A stretch of DNA of 64,000 bases, taken from assembly GCF_039680535.1 (NCBI RefSeq), contig NZ_JBDKSS010000008.1:62001-126000 (forward strand), in the 5' to 3' direction. Shown here piece by piece: positions 24,318 through 32,407 of the stretch. This DNA comes from Parvibaculum sp039680535 (GTDB lineage: Bacteria; Pseudomonadota; Alphaproteobacteria; Parvibaculales; Parvibaculaceae). The translations under genes were made by a program, and so were the position numbers. Positions within the stretch are counted from its first letter, which is position 1; every line of letters begins with the position of its first letter. The notes beneath the pieces were generated by a model. It worked only from the letters and a program-made list of their open reading frames with translations. It ran no database searches and was not told where the DNA came from.

Positions 24318-24817
24318 GTGAATTTTCATCTGAAGAATCCGGCATTGGATTGTCAAGATATTTTCCGAAGTCCCTTCGGCCATAAAAAGCAGATAGAAAT
24401 TCTTCAACAATTTTATAGCGATGAAGGCCCCGAGCGGTGTGGATCAATCCTGTCCGATGGAAAAGTCATCGAGACAAACAATGTCACGGTTGATCCCTTG
24501 AGGAATTCGAAATCCCCGACAAAAGCCTCATTCTGTATAAGGATGAAATCACAGCCTCATGGCATACTCACCCGGGCGCGTCGTCTCAGCTCTCGTTCGA
24601 TGACTTCGAGGGATTCCTGATGTGGTCGCATCTCAAGCACTACATCATCGGTAATGATGGGGTTACCTGCTACGTAGTGCGGAAGGGCGCCGTAGTCATC
24701 GATGGCAAACGTCCGGATCATCCTCCATGGCAATCTCAAAAATCTCGTACCGCAGGGATTGGCATTCGAGACCCGCACAGCCAGGGAGGGCATCGAGGGC
24801 CTTTGCCATCAGGTTAG
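24318..24817 (+). pseudogene. JAMM/JAB (Mov34/MPN-type) metallopeptidase interrupted by a frameshift
   Basis: A GTG at 24318 opens a frame reading MNFHLKNPALDCQDIF, then ILQQFYSDEGPERCGSILSD (the E..CG start of JAB domains). At about 24503 the frame must shift by one base (a G appears lost in TTGAGGAATTC) to continue as EFEIPDKSLILYKDEITASW, then HTHPGASSQLSFDD. The HTH-x7-SxxD zinc and catalytic motif is complete (His codons 24563-24571), followed by YVVRKGAVVID. Phage tail-assembly and ubiquitin-like-processing proteins carry this domain. The break could be real decay or a base-calling error. Confidence 0.65.
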
Positions 24818-24927
24818 GAGCCTTCAACCACTCGGGGGTAACCGGCTTGACGGGGTCAAGGCTGGCGGACGATGTTTCGTCCACGTTCTCGACATGCCAA
24901 CCGGACCGGTAACAGGAGAGACTGAGT

Positions 24928-25704
24928 ATGATCCGAGCGCTAATGATCGCCCTCGCCTTCATGGCTTTCACCGCGACGGCCTCCGCCGCATCGAAAGCCG
25001 TGGCCGCATCGGACGATTTCAGCACCGACGGACGCATGGCGCTCGGCGCCTATCGCGCATTGGCCGAGGATCATCTCGCGGGGATTCTCGCCGCCGAGCG
25101 TGCGCTTGCCGCCACCTCCGACGCTCGAAGCGCCGACTGGGCGAGGATCAAGCCTGCCCTGTCCTCGCTCGCCAAAGGCATCACGACCGAAGCCGCCGTC
25201 TGGTATGCACTGCCAGATGGGCGCTACTACACCGCAGACGGCGACCTCAGCAAGGAGAGCCTGAAGGACCGCACCTATTTCCCCGATCTGCTCGCAGGCA
25301 AGGCAGTAGAAGGCGTGCTCGTCATCAGCAAATCGACCGGCCATCGCTCGATCATCGTCGCCGCGCCGGTGACGAAGGATGGAAAAATCGTCGGCGCCGT
25401 CGGTGTTTCGGTTCGCGCCCGTCTACTTGCATCCATGATCGTGCAAAAGGCACGCATGCCTGACAATTTCATCTTCTACGCGCTGGATGGTGAAGGCCGC
25501 ACCGCCATTCACAAGGATCCGGATCGCATGTTCGAGCATCCCGCCGACATAGGTGACCCGTCGCTCCGGGCAGCGGTCAACACGATCCTGAAAACGCCGC
25601 GTGGTGTCGTTGCCTACGAATTCCGCGGCAAGCGCAGAAAGGCCCTGTTCGAGACGTCGGAAATTTCCGGCTGGCACTTCATACTTGCGCGATCCGAACC
25701 CTGA
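24928..25704 (+). CDS. Stand-alone periplasmic Cache-domain sensor protein
   Basis: 258 residues. The signal peptide MIRALMIALAFMAFTATASA is followed by a Cache-type fold: helical region (about 35-85), then VWYALPDGRYYTADGDLSKESLKDRTYFPDLLAGKAVEGVLVISKSTGHRSIIVAAPV, the PAS-like ligand-binding core of double-Cache receptors. There is no transmembrane segment after the domain and no kinase, GGDEF or chemotaxis output, so it is probably a soluble binding protein. The ligand is unknown. Confidence 0.82.
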   Translation: MIRALMIALAFMAFTATASAASKAVAASDDFSTDGRMALGAYRALAEDHLAGILAAERALAATSDARSADWARIKPALSSLAKGITTEAAVWYALPDGRYYTADGDLSKESLKDRTYFPDLLAGKAVEGVLVISKSTGHRSIIVAAPVTKDGKIVGAVGVSVRARLLASMIVQKARMPDNFIFYALDGEGRTAIHKDPDRMFEHPADIGDPSLRAAVNTILKTPRGVVAYEFRGKRRKALFETSEISGWHFILARSEP

Positions 25705-25732
25705 TACACAAGCCCCGGCGAATGACTACCGA

Positions 25733-26215
25733 TCAGCGGCGTTGCGACGTCTGAATAAGTTGTTCGAGTTCCCGCAGGAAACGCGAGCGATCGGCCTTTC
25801 CGAAAGCCACATTTCCGCCCCGCACGTCGCCTGTCTCGCGCAGATTTTTCATCAGATCGCGCATGGCGAGCGCCATGCCGATACTCTGCTCCGTGAACGG
25901 AGTTCCATCCGGCCGTATGGCGCGTGCCGATTGCTTGAGACAGCGGGAGGCAAGCGGAATATCGGACGTAACGCAGATGTCGCCGGGAGCGATGTGTTCC
26001 ACGATCCAGTCATCCGCCGCGTCCGGCCCCTCGGTCACAACCACAGGCCGCACGAGCGGATGTCCGGTTGGACGCATTCCGCTGTTGCTCACAATATAGA
26101 CCGGCAATCCGTGGCGCTCGGCAACGCGCAATACCTCATCCTTCACGGGGCATGCGTCGGCATCGACATAAATTTCAAGCGGTGAGGCTTCTGACAAAGG
26201 AGCACCAGTCGTCAA
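25733..26215 (-). CDS. YaiI/YqxD family protein (UPF0178, DUF188)
   Basis: 160 residues. The family signature is IYVDADACPVKDEVLRVAERHGLPVYIVSNSG, followed by DDWIVEHIAPGDICVTSDIPLASRCL and FTEQSIGMALAMRDLMKNLRETG. The conserved Asp residues resemble PIN-like nuclease folds, but the function is unproven. The only full-length start is TTG 26215, overlapping the AraC stop (TTGA); a TTG six codons further in is the alternative. Confidence 0.9.
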   Translation of the reverse strand: MTTGAPLSEASPLEIYVDADACPVKDEVLRVAERHGLPVYIVSNSGMRPTGHPLVRPVVVTEGPDAADDWIVEHIAPGDICVTSDIPLASRCLKQSARAIRPDGTPFTEQSIGMALAMRDLMKNLRETGDVRGGNVAFGKADRSRFLRELEQLIQTSQRR

Positions 26216-27216
26216 TCGGCTGCCTTCGCGGCGCCCACATCAGGCACATCCGGCAAATCAGCTTCTCGCATGCTTCGCGGCGGATATCCATTCCAGCGCT
26301 TGAAGGCGCGACGGAAATTGGCCACATCGTCAAAGCCCAGAAGCTCGCCGACCTCCGCAATCGTCAGCTTTGTTTCACTGAGATATTGCCTGGCGAGATG
26401 GTTGCGCACGTCGTCGACGATCTGCATGAACGACGTCGTCTCCTCGTCAAGCCGGCGCCGCAATGTCCGCTCGCTCATATTGAGCGACGAGGCGACCTCC
26501 TTCGCCGAGGGAAACCGCCCGCGCGAACTCAACAGGGCATGCCGCACGTCTGAAGCGCAGCCGCTCACTGCATTCATCTCTCGCAGCAGCTTGTCGCATT
26601 GGCGGAGATACATCTCCGCCACCGTATCGTTCGCTGTCGGCAGCGGAAAATCGACCGCGGGACGCGGCCCGATGAACCGGTTCTGCGCGCAGCCGAAGAA
26701 AACCGGCAGGCCGAGAATGGCCTGATAGTTCCTTTCATCCATATGCGCGGCATGCGCGAATTCGAGGCTGCAGGCCGATATGTCAGATCCCGACAATTGT
26801 CGAATCACAGCCGTGCCCGCCGCCAGAAACACCTCGGGCAGAAACCACGGCGCGCCCGGAACATGAAATGGCGGGGTGAAGGTCAGGATTGCCTGCTCTG
26901 GAGTGAGCGCCAGGCTGACGCTTCCGCGACGGCTCCGCAACGGGTTATGGCGAACGAGAATCTCCGCTGCCTGTCTCAACGTCCGGCAACTCATAAGGGC
27001 ATGCCCCAGAACGCCATGCGTCCCTATGTGAAGCGCCATGCCAAGACGGAGCGCCAGCGTCGGATCATCCACAACCGCCAGAACGCGCACAAACAGATCG
27101 AAAAGTTCGTCCTCGTCGACAATGGCCTCCCGCTTCAGCCCGAAACGCGCCGGGTCATAGCCGCATTCGCGTATCGCATTGGCAAAGGCCGAAACATAAG
27201 CAGGTTCAATACGCAT
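26212..27216 (-). CDS. AraC-family regulator with PF12625-type N-terminal domain
   Basis: 334 residues. The N-terminal part (MRIEPAYVSAFANAIRECGY with GTHGVLGHALMSCRTLRQAAEIL) is the arabinose-binding-like domain of OruR/ArgR-type regulators. The C-terminal double HTH is EVASSLNMSERTLRRRLDEETTSF and LTIAEVGELLGFDDVANFRRAFKRWNGYPP. It is divergent from the DUF1302 gene, with paired TGACC direct repeats between them, and is probably an activator of that gene. Fatty-acid or lipid ligands are known for some relatives. Confidence 0.93.
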   Translation of the reverse strand: MRIEPAYVSAFANAIRECGYDPARFGLKREAIVDEDELFDLFVRVLAVVDDPTLALRLGMALHIGTHGVLGHALMSCRTLRQAAEILVRHNPLRSRRGSVSLALTPEQAILTFTPPFHVPGAPWFLPEVFLAAGTAVIRQLSGSDISACSLEFAHAAHMDERNYQAILGLPVFFGCAQNRFIGPRPAVDFPLPTANDTVAEMYLRQCDKLLREMNAVSGCASDVRHALLSSRGRFPSAKEVASSLNMSERTLRRRLDEETTSFMQIVDDVRNHLARQYLSETKLTIAEVGELLGFDDVANFRRAFKRWNGYPPRSMREADLPDVPDVGAAKAAD

Positions 27217-27219
27217 TTT

Positions 27220-27257
27220 GTGACCGAAAGTGACCCTCTGGTTGACCGCTTGTGACC
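27220..27257 (+). promoter_or_regulatory. Four TGACC direct repeats, probable AraC binding array
   Basis: GTGACC occurs at 27220-27225, 27230-27235 and 27252-27257, and TTGACC at 27242-27247. Within each pair the boxes are 10 bp apart, and the pairs are 22 bp apart, all on one face of the helix and in the same orientation. This is the expected layout for AraC-family dimers. The array begins 4 bp upstream of the araC start codon and about 145 bp upstream of the DUF1302 gene. Confidence 0.7.
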
Positions 27258-27402
27258 TTTATATGGACGCAACGCTATTCGAAAAGACCAGAGCGCTTTT
27301 GAGCAGGGAGGCCACCGCATCAGGGAGGGCCAGCGCTTTGCTGAATCTGCGTGAGGAAATGCAAAACTAGTCAGAAACGCCGTCAGGTGAAAGAGGGGGA
27401 TA

Positions 27403-29475
27403 ATGTCTTTCCAAATGGTTTCTCCGATACGCCGGTATCGGAGCTTGATACTAGCCGCCGCGACGGCTCTTCTGGCGTCTACGCCTGCGCTCGCGCTTGA
27501 AATGAAGTTTGGAGAGATCGACGCTCATCTCGATACGATCGTCTCCGCATCGGCAGGTATGCGGGTTGCAGCGCAGAACTGCACACATATTTCGGTTTAC
27601 AACGGCGGTTGCGCCGACAAGGCTGGACGCACCTGGGACGTCAACAATGACGACGGCAACGTCAACGTCCAACGCGGAGAGATATTTTCAGCGCCTGTCA
27701 AAGTTCTCTCGGAGCTGAGCCTCAAATACCAGAACTATGGCGTCTTTATCAGCGGCAAGGCATTTTACGATGCTGCTGCGAGAGACCTGGGCGATAGCAG
27801 CGGCAATTATGGCCCCGTCGCCGCGCTCGCGAACGGCGCGCCTGCGCAGCGGCGTTCGCTGCAGGATTACTACAAAGGCAGCGACGCCTATCGGCGGCAA
27901 CTGCGTGGCCTGAAGCTTCTGGACGCCTACGCCTATGGCAATTTCGATATTGACGGTCAGCCTCTGAACGTCCGCGCTGGCCGACAAGTCGTCAATTGGG
28001 GCGAAAGCGCCTTCATTCAGGGTGGTATCTCATCATTCCTGCCGATGGATGTAAGCGCGCTTTACCAGCCCGGCACGGAACTCAAGGAAGTGTTCCTGCC
28101 GCAGAACACCCTCTATGCCAGCCTCGGTCTCCCCAACAACTTTTCAATCGAGGGCATGTATATCGCCGAATGGGACAAGTCGACCCTGCCGGCTTGCGGC
28201 AGCTTTTTCGGGGTCAGCGACGCGCTCGGCGACGGATGCGCCTACGGAATGCTGTCGGGCGAAATGTACATGAACGCCGACGGCACGACGCGCGACGGCA
28301 ACGACCCGAACAGTCTGGCCATGCTCGTGCCCGTCGTCGTTCATCGTACCCAGTCGCAGAATGCGCGCGAGCAGGGGCAATGGGGCGTCGCGATGCGTTA
28401 TTACGCGGACTGGCTGAACGACGGCACGGACATGGGCCTCTATTTCGTGAATTTTCACAGCAAGCTGCCCATCGCCACCTTCACGTCCGACACGTTTACC
28501 TTCCCCGGCGAGACCCCCTTCCCCCCCTTTACGCCGCACATGTCGGACGCGGACTGCATGATGGGAAGCATCTATCTCTTCGATGATGCAGGATACGAGA
28601 TCACCAATTGTCAGGCGTTGATGGGCATGCTTGCGCAATACGGCAAGTTCGGCTTCGACCCCACGTTCAAGAACAAGAATCTGCTCGCCCAGTATCCGAC
28701 CGATATCCACATGCTGGGTGGCAGCTTCAACACAACGATCCCGGTTCTGGGCGGCACCGCGCTGTCGGGCGAACTCGCGTATTATTCGAACATGCCTTTC
28801 CAGGTCGACATCACCGAACTGCAGGGCGTTGATGCGATCAACGCGGGCTTCACACCCGCGCCGGGCGAGGCCCCTCTCTATACAGGCGAGATGGTCGGAG
28901 AAGGCCAGGTCATTCCGGGCTATCGGCGTACCAAGGCCATGGTTGGTCAGTTCTACACGTTGTCGACCCTGACACCTTCGAACTGGTTCGTGAAAGCGAC
29001 GGGCGGCGATCTGCTGATCCTCGTGTCAAATGCAGGCTTTCAATATCTACCGGATGCCGACGGCAACCGCTTCGCCATTCCCATGTCGTTCAAGACGCAT
29101 GCAAATCCGGGCATGGCTGCCGCCTTCGGCGATCCCTGCATCGCAGCCGGAACCTGCCACATCGCGGCGGAATATGCCTCGGCCTTCTCCTGGGGGTATC
29201 GCCTGATGGCTATGCAGCAATATGCGTCATCCTTCGGAACGGCCTGGAACCTGACGCCGAAGGTCATCTGGTATCACGACGTTTCCGGCTACTCGGCCGG
29301 CCCCATTGGACCCGGCTTTGTGGATGGCACGAAGTCGCTCACGGTGGGCGTGGATGCGGACTACCAGGCGCGCTACAAGGTCGGCCTCGCCTACACGACC
29401 TTCATGGGCAATCCGTATCGCAATGCGAATTACGACAAGGATTTTGTTTCCTTGACGGCGTCCTACGCTTTCTAA
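27403..29475 (+). CDS. DUF1302-family outer-membrane protein
   Basis: 690 residues, preceded by AAGAGGGGGATA. The signal peptide runs to about residue 32 (TPALA-LEMK). The mature protein shows the DUF1302 pattern: early DAHLDTIVSASAGMRV, then LSLKYQNYGVFISGKAFYDA, NVRAGRQVVNWGES and SALYQPGTELKEVFLPQNT, with alternating beta strands and a terminal aromatic (ASYAF) typical of outer-membrane barrels. The family co-occurs with DUF1329 and lipid/steroid/hydrocarbon catabolism; a transport role is inferred. No DUF1329 gene is adjacent. An intrinsic terminator follows. Confidence 0.9.
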   Translation: MSFQMVSPIRRYRSLILAAATALLASTPALALEMKFGEIDAHLDTIVSASAGMRVAAQNCTHISVYNGGCADKAGRTWDVNNDDGNVNVQRGEIFSAPVKVLSELSLKYQNYGVFISGKAFYDAAARDLGDSSGNYGPVAALANGAPAQRRSLQDYYKGSDAYRRQLRGLKLLDAYAYGNFDIDGQPLNVRAGRQVVNWGESAFIQGGISSFLPMDVSALYQPGTELKEVFLPQNTLYASLGLPNNFSIEGMYIAEWDKSTLPACGSFFGVSDALGDGCAYGMLSGEMYMNADGTTRDGNDPNSLAMLVPVVVHRTQSQNAREQGQWGVAMRYYADWLNDGTDMGLYFVNFHSKLPIATFTSDTFTFPGETPFPPFTPHMSDADCMMGSIYLFDDAGYEITNCQALMGMLAQYGKFGFDPTFKNKNLLAQYPTDIHMLGGSFNTTIPVLGGTALSGELAYYSNMPFQVDITELQGVDAINAGFTPAPGEAPLYTGEMVGEGQVIPGYRRTKAMVGQFYTLSTLTPSNWFVKATGGDLLILVSNAGFQYLPDADGNRFAIPMSFKTHANPGMAAAFGDPCIAAGTCHIAAEYASAFSWGYRLMAMQQYASSFGTAWNLTPKVIWYHDVSGYSAGPIGPGFVDGTKSLTVGVDADYQARYKVGLAYTTFMGNPYRNANYDKDFVSLTASYAF

Positions 29476-29505
29476 CCCGCTGACTGAAGCGTAAGTCGTC
29501 CCTCA

Positions 29506-29539
29506 GCCCGGCTGGTCTCCTCACCAGCCGGGCATTTTT
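29506..29539 (+). terminator. Intrinsic terminator of the DUF1302 gene
   Basis: An 11-bp GC-rich stem (GCCCGGCTGGT / ACCAGCCGGGC) with a 6-nt loop is followed by ATTTTT, 30 bp past the stop codon. It is a textbook Rho-independent terminator. The rest of the 230-bp gap up to the PF10118 gene shows nothing else I can name. Confidence 0.93.
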
Positions 29540-29708
29540 ATGCGCTGCCTTCATTTTGCTCCGCCTACGTCTTTTTATGTTTCTCCGTGTCCATTCGTCA
29601 CGGAATGATGACCGCTTTAGCCTCCCTCCTTGGCCGGAAATGCCCTCCAAGCATCGCCATCACTCCTCTACACACAGATCATTCAAGACACCGCCGTGGA
29701 GACGTGCC

Positions 29709-30557
29709 ATGAGTAACGAAAATCTTTTGAGTACACCCAACGACATATCGATCGAAGTGCGAAATATCAGCTTTGATGTTGAGCATGCGCTGGCAACCGA
29801 CTGGCACGGCGGCGATCCGTTCCGCACGGCTTTCTACAACGCGCTGTCGATCATGTTTCCGCTTGGCGAACAGCACTTCATCGACAGCGTGAAGCACTAT
29901 CGCGACAGGATCGCGGATCCCGCGCTCGCAGAACAGGTGCGCAGGTTCACCGCGCAGGAATCCATTCATCGCCGCGAGCATCAGAAATACAATGAGGTGC
30001 TCTGCGCGAGCCGCAGCTACTCGCTGGAGCAGCTCGAAGCGCCCCTGCGCAGGAGGATCTCGCTCATCCAGAAGCACATGCCTCCCATCGTCCATCTCGG
30101 CGCAACAGTCGCCTATGAGCACTGGACGGCCATGCTCGCAGATTCCGTGTTACGGCGGCCCGAGACCTTCGAGGGCGCAACGCCTGAGATGGCGAGACTT
30201 TGGCGGTGGCATGCCATCGAAGAGAGCGAGCACAAAGCCGTCGCTTTCGACGTCTATCGCGCGGTCGGAGGTTCGGAATATCTGCGCCGCAGGCTGATGC
30301 TCGTCATCACCATCCACTTCTTCCTCGACGCCTTCCGGCACATGCGGCTGATGCTCAAGAGCTACGAGGGTTCGAAGCTCAGGCTCTGGATCGGCGGATT
30401 CAGATTCCTCCGCAGCCGGCAAAGCCCGCTCTACGGCCTGTGGCGCCCATGGCGCACCTACTTCCGCCGCGGCTTCCATCCCTGGGAGCAGGACAACAGA
30501 GCGGTTGTAGCAACCGCCCTGCAATCGCTCGATCTTGCGACGAAAATGGGCGACTAG
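29709..30557 (+). CDS. Predicted metal-dependent hydrolase (PF10118), ferritin-like
   Basis: 282 residues from ATG 29709 (MSNENLLSTPNDISIEVRNI). Metal-ligand-like motifs are FTAQESIHRREHQKYNEVL and WHAIEESEHKAVAFDVYR, with conserved Glu/His pairs suggesting a di-iron helical bundle. The family is uncharacterised but often lies near alkane, fatty-acid or DUF1302 genes, as here. Its stop codon shares CTAG with the convergent permease stop. No membrane segment is confident, though LMLVITIHFFLDAF (about 205-220) is hydrophobic. Confidence 0.85.
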   Translation: MSNENLLSTPNDISIEVRNISFDVEHALATDWHGGDPFRTAFYNALSIMFPLGEQHFIDSVKHYRDRIADPALAEQVRRFTAQESIHRREHQKYNEVLCASRSYSLEQLEAPLRRRISLIQKHMPPIVHLGATVAYEHWTAMLADSVLRRPETFEGATPEMARLWRWHAIEESEHKAVAFDVYRAVGGSEYLRRRLMLVITIHFFLDAFRHMRLMLKSYEGSKLRLWIGGFRFLRSRQSPLYGLWRPWRTYFRRGFHPWEQDNRAVVATALQSLDLATKMGD

Positions 30558-31384
30558 CCCCGCCCCGCTTCGTTCTGGCGCTGCGCATTCTGCCGCTGAA
30601 GCAGGTTGCCGGCGAAGGCGACTCCGAGCGCGACGACGACGACGATGATCGTGGCCAGGGCATTGATCTCGGGAGAAATACCGAGCCTGACCTTGGAAAA
30701 GACCACCATCGGCAGCGTCGTCGCACTGGGCCCCGACGCAAAGCTCGCGATGACGAGATCGTCGAAGGAAAGGATGAACGCCAGCAGGAAGCCGGCAACC
30801 AGCGACGGCGCAATGAGCGGCAGCGTGATCGTGCGGAACACGGCGAAGGGCGGCGCACCAAGATCGAAGGCCGCCTCTTCGAAGCTGCGGTCGAGCCCGG
30901 CGAGGCGGGACTGCACGACGATGGCGACATAGGCCGACGAGAAGGTCACATGCGCGATGAGGATCGTCAGCACGCCGCGCTGCTCCGGCCAGCCGATGAC
31001 GCTGCGCGTGGAGACGAAGAGCAGCAGGATCGACAGGCCGAGGATCACATCCGGCAGAACGAGCCGCGAGGAGATGGACTGGATCATGACGCCCCGTCCC
31101 CAGAAGCGGCCGAAGCGCACCAGCGCGAATGCCGCCATGGTGCCGATGACGACCGAGAGCAGGCCGTTCATGAAGGCGATGCGGAAGCTCAGATAGGCGG
31201 CGCTCAATATCTGATCGTCATGCAGCAGTTCGCCATACCAATGGGTCGAGAAACCCGCCCAAACGGTCACGAGACGCGAAGCGTTGAAAGAAAAGATGAT
31301 GAGCATGACGATCGGCGCATAGAGAAAGATGAAGCCGAGAACCATGCAAACGAGCACGAAGGGCGAAAGGCCGGTGATCTTCAT
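30554..31384 (-). CDS. potI: Polyamine ABC transporter permease (PotC/PotI type)
   Basis: 276 residues with six predicted TM helices, beginning LVCMVLGFIFLYAPIVMLII. The permease EAA loop is EEAAFDLGAPPFAVFRTITLPLIAPSLVAG. Its ATG overlaps the upstream permease stop by 4 bp. It moves putrescine or spermidine across the inner membrane with its partner permease. The gene symbol follows the PotFGHI scheme and the exact substrate is inferred. Confidence 0.92.
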   Translation of the reverse strand: MKITGLSPFVLVCMVLGFIFLYAPIVMLIIFSFNASRLVTVWAGFSTHWYGELLHDDQILSAAYLSFRIAFMNGLLSVVIGTMAAFALVRFGRFWGRGVMIQSISSRLVLPDVILGLSILLLFVSTRSVIGWPEQRGVLTILIAHVTFSSAYVAIVVQSRLAGLDRSFEEAAFDLGAPPFAVFRTITLPLIAPSLVAGFLLAFILSFDDLVIASFASGPSATTLPMVVFSKVRLGISPEINALATIIVVVVALGVAFAGNLLQRQNAQRQNEAGRG

Positions 31385-32325
31385 GGCTGGGCCTCCGAAC
31401 GCGTCTGGTAGTACTGGAAGATCATGATGGGCACGACGAGGAACAGCATGAGCGCGATGGCCACCGCCGAGGCAACGGGCCAGGCCTGATTTTCAAAGAA
31501 TTCGTCCCAGATGACACGGCCGATCATGGTGGTCGCCGGGCCGCCCAGCAGCGAGGGGATGACGAATTCGCCAATGGCCGGGATGAAGACAAGCATCGCG
31601 CCGGCAATGACGCCCGGGATCGAGAGCGGCAGGGTCACGCTGAGGAAGGCGCGCGTCCGCGACGCTCCAAGGTCGGCGGCGGCTTCGAGCAACGTGAAGT
31701 CGAGGCGCGACAGCGTGGCGTAGAGCGGCAGCAGCATGAAAGGCAGATAGGAATAGACGATGCCGACATAGACGGAGAAGGCATTGTTCATCATCGGCAG
31801 CGGCTCGCTGATGACGCCGAGCGAGATGAGGAAATTGTTGATGACGCCATTGTTCTTGAGGAGGCCGATCCAGGCATAGACGCGCAGCAGCAGCGACGTC
31901 CAGAACGGCAGCACGATCAGCAGGAGCAGCGGATTGCGCCACGTCTCGGGCACCCGCGCGACGCCATAAGCGATCGGATAGGCGATCAGCGTGCAGATGC
32001 AGGTCGAAACGAAGGCGATCTTGACCGAGTTCAGATAGGCGATGATGTAGAGCTGGTCTTCGAAGAGGTAACTGTAGTTCGACCAGTCGATTTGCAGCTT
32101 CGGGAATGCACCGCCCTCGCTCCAGTCGAAGAGACCGGTGAACGGCGGAATGCCGACGATCTGTGTCGCGAAGCTGATCTTCAGGACGATCAGGAACGGC
32201 AGGATGAAGAAGATGGTGAGCCAGACCAGCGGAACGCCGATCACGACACGCTTGCCCGTAATACCGACGCGGCCGAGCGCGGCCCACATCCGCTCCGACA
32301 AGCTGTAAGTTCGCCCGTCTGCCAT
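31381..32325 (-). CDS. potH: Polyamine ABC transporter permease (PotB/PotH type)
   Basis: 314 residues with six TM helices. The N-terminal helix is VVIGVPLVWLTIFFILPFLIVLKISF. The EAA loop is LEAAADLGASRTRAFLSVTLPLSIPGVIAGAMLVFIPAIGEFVIPSLLGG, characteristic of the PotB/PotH side. It pairs with the overlapping downstream permease. Expression relative to the binding protein may be reduced by the hairpin in the 82-bp gap. Confidence 0.93.
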   Translation of the reverse strand: MADGRTYSLSERMWAALGRVGITGKRVVIGVPLVWLTIFFILPFLIVLKISFATQIVGIPPFTGLFDWSEGGAFPKLQIDWSNYSYLFEDQLYIIAYLNSVKIAFVSTCICTLIAYPIAYGVARVPETWRNPLLLLIVLPFWTSLLLRVYAWIGLLKNNGVINNFLISLGVISEPLPMMNNAFSVYVGIVYSYLPFMLLPLYATLSRLDFTLLEAAADLGASRTRAFLSVTLPLSIPGVIAGAMLVFIPAIGEFVIPSLLGGPATTMIGRVIWDEFFENQAWPVASAVAIALMLFLVVPIMIFQYYQTRSEAQP

Positions 32326-32371
32326 ATCACCCCCGAAGCAGTACGCTAGCTGGATATCTACTGGAAAGAGA

Positions 32372-32398
32372 AGACCCCGGCCGTGAAGGCCGGGGTCT
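32372..32398 (-). terminator. Strong hairpin between potF and the permease genes
   Basis: AGACCCCGGCC and GGCCGGGGTCT pair perfectly around a 5-nt loop and are followed on the minus strand by TCTCTTT. The hairpin lies 10 bp past the binding-protein stop. In ABC operons such elements partly terminate or stabilise upstream mRNA, so that binding protein outnumbers permease. Full termination is also possible, which would require a separate potHI promoter. Confidence 0.8.
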
Positions 32399-32407
32399 CT
32401 GGTATTG

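Larger units (their letters stand above)
23740..24927. other. Degenerate island, probable phage or mobile-element remnant
   Basis: About 1.2 kb with no intact gene of normal length. Locally it is AT-rich (about 24300-24500) compared with the GC-rich surroundings. It holds an open fragment ending DGFWPVEREMQPGDVAQP (23740-23901, plus strand), a possible 40-codon ORF (23903-24025), a small lipoprotein on the minus strand and a frameshifted JAMM peptidase. JAB/JAMM and small lipoprotein genes are common in phage late regions. No integrase, att site or tRNA was seen. Confidence 0.5.

Noticed and set aside
24696..24905. Minus-strand frame ending LECQSLRYEIFEIAMEDDPD and VCHR
   Set aside because: Its composition looks protein-like, but it has no clear start, overlaps the 3' end of the JAMM frame and runs into the Cache gene. 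It may be a fragment, but it is not supportable as a gene.
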